NCBI GenBank assembly: GCA_026874595.1
Contig: CM049311.1
Span: 57,682,453-57,746,452 of the forward strand
Direction: 5' to 3'
Length of the DNA: 64,000 bases
From: Sipunculus nudus
Lineage: Eukaryota; Annelida; Sipuncula; Golfingiida; Sipunculidae
Position 1 is the first letter of the stretch; every line of letters begins with the position of its first letter. The position numbers and the translations under genes are program-made. This document shows, one piece after another, positions 1-12,300 of this stretch. The notes below the pieces were generated by a model that worked only from the letters and a program-made list of their open reading frames with translations, ran no database searches and had not been told where the DNA came from.

Positions 1-12
1 GAGTACAGTTAC

Positions 13-391
13 CTTGTTTGCAGACACAGTACTCAAAGTCACTTGGCCTCTCTGTACCAGACACCAGGTCACCCACATCCTTCTGGTTTGGTTGAAGCCA
101 AACAAAGTCCACCACCTCAGCGGCCAAGTCATCAAGGTACACCCTCTTCTGCCACAGGTTTCCAGAGGGGTCAGAGTCTTTTGGTTTACCATTCAAACTT
201 TTCATACCGCTCAGCTTCATGGCTAAGATACAGGTCAAGCCACTGGCTAAAAATCTCATGAAATCTGGTGCATGGCTTGATGGCAGATGGACATTATCTT
301 CAACTCCCCACCAGTCCCAGACATTCCTGGCATGGTACAAGGTACCCCTCTCATCACTGCTACTGGTTTTGTACAGCTGGTCCATCAGGTC
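13..391 (-). CDS. Copy 1 exon 10: end of DUF6589 region and first half of PHD finger
   Basis: The acceptor AG lies at 392-393 and the donor GTAACT at positions 12 to 7, on the minus strand. The exon is 379 bp, enters in phase 0 (DLMDQLYK...) and leaves in phase 1 after CVCKQ. It is roughly 95% identical to 56531-56909, with most differences scattered single substitutions and no indel, so both copies stay open. A family B transposon begins at 401, only about 9 bp beyond the acceptor, so the branch-point and pyrimidine-tract region is transposon sequence. Confidence 0.85.
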
Positions 392-3300
392 CTGTTCAAT
401 AACAAGTGACCCATGGGTCATGACGCTCAGCCAACTAGCATGTTGACATCAAGTCCTTGCACAGGCAACTTAAATTAAGATAATGTAGGTGGCATCATAG
501 TTCATGCATTTTAGCTGAAGTTCATCAAGACCCATAAGCCAAATATAACCAAATTTGATGACAATCGATCCAGCCATTCATGAGGAATTTGGCAGTTTGT
601 GTGTATTTTGCATTATTTCTTGGGTGCTCAAACATGGCCTGTAAATTGTATAAGTGACCTAATTTCAGGTTTTTGTGGATAATTTTGGAAGAACTCTCAG
701 GATGTAAAGTAAGAAGATTCTAGGTCCAATGGTTATGATTTGTGCCCTGCTTTGGTATCAAATTTTCAATTATTCTGGGGGGGGATGCTTATAAGCCCCA
801 TATCTTGGAGAATATGGGTAACAGAGACCTAATTTCAGGTTTCCAAGAAGACTTTTCATGGACCTCTCCGGATGTCAAAAAGAAGATTCTAGGTCCAATG
901 GTTATGATTTGTGCCCTGCTTTGATATCAAATTTTTCATTATTCTTGGGTGGGGGTGGAGGTATTTATAAGCCCCATAGCTCTGAAATATGGGTAACAGA
1001 GACCTAATTTTAGGTTTCCAAGGTGACTTTTCATTTGCCTCCCAGCATGTAAAGAAAGAAGATTCTAGTTCCAGTAGTTACGATTTGTGCCCTGTTAGCA
1101 CATGACTGCATCTTTTAAAGTCTCAAAAATAAAGATAAAAAATCATAAAAAATGAAAAGTGCAGGTGGCGCCACCAGTCTTCAGAAACTAATGTAACACT
1201 CAATGATCAATATCAATGCAAAGAATCACGGTGATCAATGCATTTGGTGTTCTGATACTTGAGCTTTTGTATCAAATTTTCAATTATTCTCAGGGGTACT
1301 TCGAACCCCAAAAGCTCTGAAATTTTGGGCAACAAAGCCTAAGTTTAGGTTTCCAAGGAGTCTTTACATGGGCTTCCCTGCATATCAAGTAAGAAGATTC
1401 TAGGTCCAGTCGGTATGATATGTGCCCTGTTAACAGATGAACGCATCTTTTTACGTCTCAAAAAAATAGAGATAAAAAATCGTAAAAAATAAAACAAGGC
1501 CTATAGGCCTAATGCGAACTTGTGCATATGGATAGACACCAGGTATAACACTTCAATGCTGAACCACTACTTTTCATATATATGAACAATGCAAGTACTA
1601 AACATTTTGAACAAGAAACAATACACAAACATCACTGCTGAAATTCTGGCATGGGTGCACACAACACAAAAATTATTGTAGGTGGCACCACCAGTCTTGT
1701 ATACGACAAAGCTATTTGACATGTATAAATATGCCCAATTTCAGGCTGATATATCAAATTCTTCCGTAGAATTAAGCAGGCACATACACTTTGCAAAAGT
1801 CATTGTAGATGCCAACACCTGTCTTGTGAACGAGAAAGCCATTAAAGACACATAGACAGGTTAGAATATCAGGCCAATACATCAAACTTACCTTGAGTCT
1901 GATGCACGGGGCTGACCAGGCTTAGGTGAGAAAGGCTGTTGCCCCGAGTGTACTGTGACAAATTACTGGCTCAGGCTACTGCACTGAGTGAACTCTTGAC
2001 CTGCACCTGGCTAAACTGAGTGAACTTTTGACCTGTACCTGGCTGCACTGAATGAACATGAGGTGATCACATGATACTCATGAGGTGATCACATGCTACC
2101 CATTAAATGATCACATGCTGCCCATGAGGTGATCACATGCCTTGAGCTTGGCTGCACTGATTGAACTCTTGACCTAAATCTGGCTGCACTGAATGAACTC
2201 TTGATCTGTTGCCAAATCTGAAACAGTTGGCAGTTTCTCAACCTATTCAAGAAACATACACAATCTTGGCCTGTTATGTAACTCTGCTAAAATTTATCCA
2301 ACACAAACCATTTGAATAAATTTGAGAAGGCTCGCCTCTGGGATCATTTCTGTAAAATATTGAACAATTTAGCTGGACTCTTTACAAGGAGAAGAAGTTT
2401 TTTTCAGCTTTTCCCCTGTAAAATCTAAGTAAATGCAGATAGAGAAATAAGCTGAATCCATCAACATTTGATATGTGACTGATAATTGCATAACATTTGG
2501 GGATGGTAGCTCCTGCTATTCCTGAGAAATTATGAATAGTGTACAGATGATATGTAATATCATAAATCTTCATTTTTTAAAAGCTTTTAAAAAACATTCT
2601 TGTCAATATTTTCCATAGATATTCTGAAATCTAAATGTCTAGAGGCATGATGTAATGGATGTTGATAAACTGGTGCTAGGCTAGATGTATCTGCTTCACA
2701 CAGCTAACATATATGGTAAAATGACTCAATTCAATCTTTATAATTCAGCCAAAATTCTTTTTTGGAACCATAAAAGACAATTATTATTAGAATGATTCAG
2801 GAAATTATTCTTACAAAATATTGAACAAACTGGCCTCAGTATCATCAGTCGAAAAACGTTTTGTAGGTTTATAACTCATATGGGAAAACACAGCAAAATG
2901 GCAAAGTTCAGCTTCCCATAACTTAGCCAAAAATCATTGAACCAAAACCATTTGAACAAACTTGAATTATCAACATCTAAGGATAATTAATGTGTGAGAT
3001 TCAAGAATTTGGCCCAGTGGTTTTTGAGAAGAAGATTTTTATAGCCTTAGCTAAAATGGGCTGTTATGGCATATGACTAAATTCAGCTTCCCATAACTTA
3101 GCCAAAAGTCACTGAACTGAGACCATTTGAACAAACTTCAGTAAGCACTACCCTAGGATCATTTCTATGCGATATTAAACAATTTGGCCATTTCGTTTCA
3201 GAGAAGAAGTTATTTGTAGCTGTCAGTATAATACGGGCACTGATGACCCCTATACAAAAAAGGCCGATGCAGGTGGCGCCACCAATACCTCAATTTAAGA

Positions 3301-6300
3301 TATGACTCATGTAACCAACATTGGCATAAAATTTGGTGATTATAGCTCCAGCTGTTTCTAAGATTGTAATTTTAGTATGCTTTTTTGGACAGATGACTAA
3401 GTTCAACTAGCTTTAACTCAGCCAAAAATCACCGAACTTAAACCATTCGAACAAACTTGAGAGAGATTGTTCTAGGGATCATTTTTTGTGAAATATTGGA
3501 CAATATGGCTGAACAGTTTCAGAGAAGAAGATTTTTAAAGCTTTTTTAGCTTTTTCCCTATTAAATCTAAGAAAATGCAGTTAGTCAAAAAATAAGCAAA
3601 ATCCGATAGAGTTTTTAAGATGACTAATTTTTTGCATAAAATTTGGTGATGCTAACTCTTGCCGTTTTCAAGATAGTATGGGTTAACGTACAGACAACGG
3701 TCGACGGGCGGACGGATGACGGACGACGGACGACGCCACACCATCGCATAAGCTCACAGATTCGCTAAAAATACAGGTGGTGCCACCAGTCTGCAGAAAC
3801 TGATGTAACACTCCATGATCAATATCCATGCAAAGAATCATGGTGATCAATGCATTTGTTGGTCAGATATTTAAGCTTTTGTATCAAATTTGCCATTATT
3901 CTGGGGGGTACTTCAGAGCCCCATAGCTCATGGGTAACAGAGACCATATCCAGGTTTCCAAGGAGACTTTTCATGGACCTTTCTGGATGTCAAGTTAGAA
4001 GATTCCAGGTCCAGCTGTTATGATTTGTGCCCTGTTAACAGACAGACGGCCGGACCACCAGACACCTGGAAGACCGGACACCCCAGCAACTTGACAGACA
4101 ATGGACAAAGATTGCTAAAGCTCAGATGACTAATGAAAAAAAGATAATAAAAAAAAGAGTCACAATTACCAGCTTCTGTGGCTCATGGGTAGAGCATAGG
4201 ACTCAAAGCAGGGAGATCATGAGTTAAAATCTCAGCCAGGTGTCGAGATTTTTCATGGTCAGCCCCCATCCAAAGTGAGCGCTCTGAAGGCTTAATGGGG
4301 AGACTGTGCCCAACAATCGTGTTTCACTCACAAGCTATTGTGCGTTTCAGGGGTTCCTCAGTTTTATGACCTACCAATGGGGGTGACATATGCACCAAGG
4401 ACCTGCAGGAGTGGGTTACACCAGGATAATCAAGTATAAGCCCCTCCCATGTAGCCCATCTCTGCAGATGAGCATAATACATAGTAAAGCAAGCATTAAA
4501 AAACAGAGGCAGTTAACTCACCAAAAAATCTTTAAAAAAAGTCACACTTGATAAAATATAATGCCCCATGGGACACCATCCATAAATTTCATTAAACAAG
4601 GCCTACAGGCCTAATGCGAACCTGTGCATAGTTTGGGAGTGTGAATGAAGGATTATTTTTTAAATTTAATATTGATCCTTTTAAGTCCTGCATATCTACC
4701 TAAGTCATTATGATTTCAACAAAATGGACATTTCGGACCTGCAAGTTTCAGACTAGGACATTTTGAAACTAGAATATGGGTAGTCGACAAGCGACTATGT
4801 GTATCTGCAGAATTCAGAGTGGGACGGGTGGAGTGAGGCATGGATTAAGTGGCAAGGGGAATAGAGTGAGGTGTGTTGTATATTAGCATGGATGTCTGCA
4901 GCTTAAACCTGAATGTAGGTGGTGCCACCTGTCATAAAATCGAGAAAATTGTCCAGGATGTATAAACCTGCAAAATTTCAGGTGGATAAGTCAAACCACT
5001 GCTGAGATATGAGTGATTTTATCCCGAGGCAGACGAACAGATGGACGCTGTGCATAAATGGTTGCAGGTGGCACCACCAGTTTTGCATATATGATGAAGA
5101 GCTATGTGAGATCTATACACATGCAAAATTTTGGCCAAATCAGTCAAAGGGTTCCCCAGATATGAGCTTGGATGTCTGCAGAGTAAACGTGAATGTAGGT
5201 GGCGCCACTTGTCATAAATCGAGAAAGCTGTCCAGGATGTATAAACCTGCAAAATTTCAGGTGGAAAAAGTCAAACCACTGCTGAGATATGAAAGACATT
5301 ATCCCAAGGCAGATTAACAGATGGATGCTGTGCATAAATGGTTGCAGGTGGTGCCACCGGTTTTGCCTAAGATGAAAAGCTATGTGAGATCTATACACAT
5401 GCAAAATTTTGGCCCAATCGGTCAAACAGTTCCGGAGATATGAGCTTGGATGTCTGCAGAGTAAACGTGAATGTAGGTGGCGCCACCTGTCATAAAATTA
5501 TGAAAGCTGTCCAGGATGTATAAACCTGCAAAATTTCAGGTGGAAGAGTCAAACCACTGCTGAGATATAAGTGATATTATCCAAAGGCAGATGAACAGAT
5601 GGACGCTGTACAAAAATGGTTGCAGTTGACGCCACCGTTTTTAGTGTATGTTATAAAGCTATCAAAAAGCTACATTTGTGCAAAATTTTTAGCCTGATCG
5701 GTCAAATGGTTCCTGAGATATGCAAGTTTATGTGTGGAAACAGACACACAAATGGATGCTGGGCAGCAAGGAAAGGTCAGAGGTCAACAAAAAATGAGGG
5801 TGCAGCAGTTCACATGTGACCTGATGATAAACCCGATTCACTTAAAATGCAAACCAAGTTTTTTCAAACAGTTGAAAGATATAGTTCCAATAATCTGGGA
5901 ATTCTGCATCTAAACATTCTGTCCAGACTTCTAGACGCTGTCTAGATGTCTAGACACATTGTCTAGACACCCCCCAGAGCCAGGTCAGTTGCCATGGTGA
6001 TGTCTGGACCCCACCTGTTTGTACTGAGTGACCTCTTGACTTGGCTGCTGAAACTCAGCATATTGTCAAATCTGTTTTCAAATACAGAAAGCCTTTTTCA
6101 ATTGGCTACAATGCTTTTTTAAAACTTTACCCAATCTATTCTTATAAAACTGGCAGAACCCTACCATAGAATAATTCTTGTAAAGTTTAAACCAAACAGC
6201 TTAACAGTTTCATCATAAATCAGTGTATAAGCTAGAAGAGTTTGAAATTACATTTTTGCTTGTAAAAAACACATCAATGTGGGTGGCGCCACCAATACCT

Positions 6301-9300
6301 CAAAATCAGATATGACATATGTGACAAACATTGGTATAAAATTTGGTGATTATAGCTCTAGCAGTTTCTGAGATTTTAATTTTAGTGTGCTTTTTTGGAC
6401 AGATGACTAAGTTCAACCTCCTGTAACATGGCCAAAAATCTCTAAACTGGAACCATTCGAACAAACTTGAGAGAGATTGTTCCAGGGATCATTACTGTGA
6501 AATATTGGACAATTTGGCTGGACAGTTTCAGAGAAGAAGATTTTTAAAGGTTTTTAAGCTTTTTCTCTATAAAATCTAAATTAAAGCAGATACCCAATAA
6601 TAAGCTCCAGGGCACCAAGTTTCACATGTGACTAATTCTTACATGTAATTTGGAGCTGCTAGCTCCGAGGGTTTCCAACTTACAGCCATGGACGGCGGAA
6701 AGCCAGCCCTGGACGGCAGAAGGCTGACGCTGCTCCATCGCATAAGCTCACAGGTTCGCTAAAAAAACATGCAGTATTTCATTTTTTAAGGAGTTCACAA
6801 AAATCCTAGATTTCCACAAATTTAACTTTGAAGATTCAGGCCTAAGTCTTCAGTTTTAGCTAGATCTTAGGTCACACAAATGATTTATTAAATTTGAGGA
6901 GAAAATATTGAGTGCTTTAGAAATTATGGGAAATTATCACCTTAACGGAATACATTTCCTCAGACGTGACCTTGAAAATTACTAGTCATCCATGGGTATT
7001 GAAGCTCAGCAAAATTCGACCAAAAGGATATTTTTATGAGCTTTTTCATAATATTGGTCCTGTGACCTAAATTCTTGTCTTTGTTACTAAAAACTCTGAA
7101 AAATTACTATCAGTAAACTTATAGCATTAATAATCAGAAAAGTTGGTCCAATGACCTTGATATCTGACCAGATAACCTCCAAATCTACACTTTCTTCCAC
7201 TTTGGGTGGGTAAGCCATGTGTTAAGGATGGGATGTTTGCGATGAAAAGTCTGATTCACAATGCATCAAAAGTCTTTTTGCAGGTGTTGATCCTGTGACC
7301 TCTATCTTAATACTTCTTACCTTAGTGGTGAGTCATTAAAAATTCAAGTTTAAAGCCAATCTGTCTATCCAAACTGGAGTTATCATCCATAAAATAATTT
7401 GTGAATGGATGGGCTCTGTGACTTTAACCTTTGACCTAGCAACCCCAAAATCAAAAGGAAACTTCCCCTATTGGCAGATGCACCACATGTCTATGATGGA
7501 AGGATTGAGATGAAAAGTTTGGCTTAAAATGCATCCACAATCTTTCAAAAGTAGTGGGTCCTGTGACCTTGACCTTTGATCTCATGACCCCAGAATCAAC
7601 AGTTCTTACTTTAGTGGTGGACCATGTAAAAGTCAAGTTTGAAACCAATATTTCAAACCAAGCTGGACCTTTGACCTCATGACTCCAAAATTGAACAGAA
7701 TCTTCCCAAATTGCAGGATAGCAATATCTTGAGGATAGAAGGTTTGCGATGAAAAGTTTAGCTTCAAATGCATATGCATTCTTTTAAAAGAAATGAGTCC
7801 TGTGACCTTGACCTTTGACCGCTGGACCCTAAAATCGACACGGTTGTTACTTCAGTGGTGAGTCATATATAAGTTAAGTTTGAAACCAATATGTCAAACA
7901 AAATTGGAGTTATCATCTGGAAACTAATTTGTGAACAGATGGCCCCTGTGACCTTGACCTTTGACCATGTGACCCAAAATTCATTTTTGCTCTCAACATA
8001 CTGGCAAGTCAGCTAAATGTGCAAATGGAAAGTTTGGGATGAAAAGCTTGGCTTAAAATGCAGCCATATTCTTTTTAAATAAGCAAGTCCTGTGACCTTG
8101 ACCTTTGACCTCATGACCCAAAAATCATATAGGTTCTTGCTTTAGTGGTGAGCCATACGTAAGTAAAGTTTGAAATCCATGTGCCCATACAACCTGGAGT
8201 TATCATCTGGAAAAAAGATTTTGTTGGATGGACGGATGGACAGACAGTCAGACAGACAGACAGGGTGATTACTTTATGGCATCCACTTGTGATCAATACA
8301 CACACCAGGTTTTGGGACACTAGATGTAATTACAGCTAAGAAACTGACATGATTGTTGTTATTTTAAAGTAAACAAGGGACCCATGGGTCACAGCGCTCA
8401 GCTGTTATATATGATAAAAAATATGATTTGGGAAAGAGGCACGTGCTGGTTTTGTGTGGTAATAAATATATACTTTATTATATGTTGTTGGTGTTTAGCT
8501 TATGTATGATTTTGATAGTATCTTTGGAGACAGGGAAGAGGATTGATTTCATTTATTTTATTAACAAATGGAGTCCTACTGTCACACAGATTTTGACTTG
8601 GCCATATAACTTATAAGCAGCACATATTATAAAAGAGTTTAACTATTTATTAAAATTTAATAACAAATATTGTGCCAATAAAATTTTTATTTAAAAAAAA
8701 TAATAGGAAAATCATATGATTTTTTAAAATAAAATATAACTGAAAAGATTATTGAAATAATATTATAGAATATATTCATGAATGCAATCATGAATACATT
8801 TTGAAAGTATCTGCACTGGTATTCAAATACTTTCATTTTTACCTGAATTCCCATTCTTATGCAATAAAATTTTTTAATGCAGTATATATTCATGTTCGTA
8901 TTCAAATCCATTTGCAAAGCATTGGCACCATGTCTATTATTTATTCAATTTTAGCCAAACAATGATGTTGAGAATCCTGAATATATAAAATTCACAAATT
9001 TAAATAATGATCATAAGTACCTGGTTTTATGGCTTTTATTTATATTAAAAAAAATAAATGTAATATTTTTACTTTGAATCTACACACTAGACACAGTAGG
9101 AATCTAGATTAATATTATCAAATGCATCTTTGTCTATCATTAATTTCCTTCATGTGATCCCTAATGATTAGTAATGAATAATATGATTTATTTTTTTATC
9201 ATTAAAATTTAACTGAAAAATACCATAGGTGACTGCATGGTGTTATTTGGAATAACATTGACATTGACATTCTATCCATCCATACAAGATTCTTACATAA

Positions 9301-12300
9301 TCAGTAACAGTAATTTTCTGTTACTCATCAACTAACAAATTCCTTTTCTATTAATTTTTATTTTTCTTTAATTTGTTATTAAAAACCAATAAAAAATTAT
9401 TAATTTATTGTTTACTGTTATGTTGTTTTTCAAAACAGCTACTAGATGAGTTTGGTTGGACACCTGGATCAACTGTGGCTGGGCATTAGCTGCCTGGCTG
9501 CCGGTGTATGTTTCGCTCAAGCGTGCATAATCTGATGAAAGGTCAACAAGGTCAACATACAGGTGACTGAAGAGGGGCTTGACATGGTCTCATAAAAACA
9601 TTAATAAAAGCTACAATATTTGGCCAATTTCTTTCAGCTTTCTAAACTACATAGATGAAATCCTTATGTGTGTATGATATGAAATTATATCAACAGTGCT
9701 CTCAGGAAACAAACGTGCCATGGTCAAAGTTTGGCAAAATTTAAGGTACTAATTTTATATTTATACTAATAACTTATAAAATTTGAAAAAAGCTTTTAAT
9801 TGAAAATTAAAGTTTTTTCTAAATATCTCAAAGGAATGAAGTTCTAGTGATCAAACTTTTGGTATGGTAGCGGGGTCTGGGGGACATCTAACTGTATGCC
9901 AAATTTTGGGAGCTGGGAGCTGGCCTGGGAATCTGGAGAGCTGAGCTCTAGCAAACTGCATAACATTTGCTTGATCTAAACAATACTTTACATGGTGCTT
10001 GAAAACTTGAAAAAAATCTACAGTTTTTGATCAACTTGTTTCAAATTTCAGATATTTAGAGATTAAATACGTATGGTTACATGCTGTGAAAATTAAATCC
10101 ACAGCAGTTACAGGAAAAAAATGTGCCATGGTCAAATCTGGGCAAAATTTAAGTTACCGATTATATATTTATGCTAATAACTTATAACATTTTAAAAATT
10201 CAGATCTCATTTTGGGTATACAATTGAGTCTTGATTTAATATAGTTATATACTTGAAAGAAAATCTCTAGCTTCAGCAACTGTCAAGTTAAGGGAGTAAA
10301 TATATTTCCTGAATTTTTTCAAAGTTCATTATGTTTGGGCCAATTACTTCAAGAATTTAAAAAAATATTGAAGTAATTTCTGGTATGTACATAGTAAATA
10401 TATAGAGGAATTAATATATTAAAAATGGTCAATATCAAGTCAGTGGTTTTGTTATTAGACAGTCTTGAAGTGTAACAATGGGTTTTAAATGGAAAACAGG
10501 GGTTTTTCCTTAATAATTCAAAGGAACGAAGTCCAAGTGACCCAATTTTAGGTATGGTAGGAGATTTTGGGGACATCTAAAGGTATGCCAAATTTCAGAT
10601 TTGTAGGTCCAATGGTTTCAAAACGTCCAGTTTAACGGATGGACAGATGGACAGACAGACGGATGGATGGACGGACGACAAACAATGGACCATGAGTATA
10701 GCTCAGTTGACTTATAGTCAGTTGAGCAAAAATGAACAGCGGCTTTCACACAAATTGAAGGTGTATACGTTTTATAATCTATTGGAGAGTCACATGTGGC
10801 GCCTGTAAATCCCGAACGGGGCATGGACACAACAGACAAGGCATTAAACATGTAATGGGTCAATTAGACATTAATTTTACTTATCTAAAAATTAGCGGGG
10901 CATAATTTGCATACTGATTTTCTGCGATGCTTACTTACGCATCCTGCTATAATGCAAATGAGTTTCAGGGACCTTTTCTTTTAAGTCAATAGGGAGTAAA
11001 GTCTAGTTCTATCTCTATTGAAAGAAGGGAGAAAAGAGGCTGGTTCCAAAAAAAGCCATGCTTTGGTAGCTGTGGTTACGAACATTGGAAGATATATACC
11101 GTTCTTTTCGTATCAATAAACAATTCTTCTAACTTTACTGAAACTTTTGGCAGTGATAATTACATATAGATGAAGCTGACCACCAGCTGCCGTTAAGATA
11201 TTATCTGACTGTATGATTTTTTTATTGTTGGAATCTTGAATTCTTGGATCACATTGATCCACGAAAACCAGGAAAATAAAATCCCAACTAATATTTCTGA
11301 ATCTACAGAAGTAAACAATTTAATCTAATTATTTATTTTTCATTTTTATGACTGAAATGAAAAATACCCAATAGTGACTGCATGGTGTTATTTGAAATAC
11401 ATTCTTGCCATTCATGGAAGATCTATAAAACATCAGTCACATTAATTGCAAGGTATTTCCCTGTTACTCATTAACTATAAAATTCCTTCCATTAATTTTT
11501 CCTAAAGTTGTTGTTAAAAACAAACAGTTAGATCTGGCTGACCTCACAAGAGCTGGCTGGCTACAGAGTGTGCCTGGCTTCAAAGCCTGAAAGGTCAACA
11601 AGAGGACATAAAGAGGGGTTTCAGTATAGCCTATGTGTGACATGGTCCCATAAAATCTTAAATAAAAGCTACAGTTTTTGGTCAATTCCATTCAAATCTC
11701 AGAATTTTGAAGCTGAAATTCTTACATGTGCATGATATGAATATTAAATCAACAGTGCTTACAGGGAAACAAGGCCTACAGGTCTAATGCGAATCTGTGC
11801 AAAGTTTGGGAGTATGAATGTTTACTTTTCAAATTTAATACTGATCCTCTGATTCCTGCATATCTACCTTAGTCATTATGTTTTCAGCCAAATGGACATT
11901 TCAGACCCGCACCTTTCAGACTAGGATCTATGTGGGTTTATGTGTGGAAACAGATGCACAAATAGACCCTGGGCTGAGAGGAAAGGTCAGAGGTCAACGC
12001 AATTTGGTTAGGCACCAGTTCACATGTGACCCGATAATTGGTGTAAGTTTTGGGAAAATCTGTACAGTAGTCTCAGAGGAGTTCTGCGGAAACAAACGCT
12101 GCAGCAGCAGCCGAACCCGGTCAAAAACATAGTATCCGCAAAACTTCCTTTTGACGGATACAATTATGTAAGAACAAATGAAATATATACTCTGCATGGT
12201 ATATTAAAGCTGTGATTTAGAGCTTGATTCCAGTAAAAAAATTCAATAAAAAAACACAGAGGTGAGTACTCCCTCAAACCATGTTGCTTTTTTGCCCAAC

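Larger units (their letters stand above)
1493..3771 (+). mobile_element. Family A non-autonomous element (A1), nested in B1
   Basis: The left end is AACAAGGCCTATAGGCCTAA (palindrome AGGCCTATAGGCCT) followed by GCGAACTTGTG. The right end is CTCACAGATTCGCTAAAAA, preceded by a GACGGACGAC-type tract. The terminal motifs are one mutation each from perfect GCGAACCTGTG and its complement. The flanking B1 sequence is continuous if this element is removed from an A-rich site. Confidence 0.75.
401..4133 (+). mobile_element. Family B non-autonomous element (B1), interrupted by A1
   Basis: The left end has AACAAGTGACCCATGGGTCA followed by GCTCAGC. The interior repeats a block beginning CAGGTGGCGCCACCAGTCT and ending CCTGTTAACAGA. 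At 1493 it is broken by a family A element and resumes at about 3772 with the matching CAGGTGG...CAGTCTGCAG segment. The right end is degraded: AAAGCTCAGATGACTAATG replaces the usual CTCAGATGACTTATAGTCAG before the expected CAGCTGAGC. No coding capacity is visible. Confidence 0.7.
4595..6765 (+). mobile_element. Family A terminal element with a family C interior (A2, chimeric)
   Basis: The termini are perfect family A: GCGAACCTGTG at 4616-4626 and CACAGGTTCGC at 6749-6759. At about 4769 a family C left end (hairpin GTAGTCGACAAGCGACTA and GTATCTGC) begins, followed by C-type 280-bp repeats to about 5820. The rest (from about 6270) returns to the family A right half seen in A1. The C right terminus is missing, so this is either a nested insertion with deletion or a recombinant. 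Confidence 0.7.

Noticed and set aside
4170-4245. Functional tRNA gene
   Set aside because: The B box is degenerate and the sequence continues into a SINE body; no sound cloverleaf is apparent.
7451-8320. Short minus-strand frames with Ser/Val-rich products
   Set aside because: They lie in the family D tandem repeat and share its period; no coding support.
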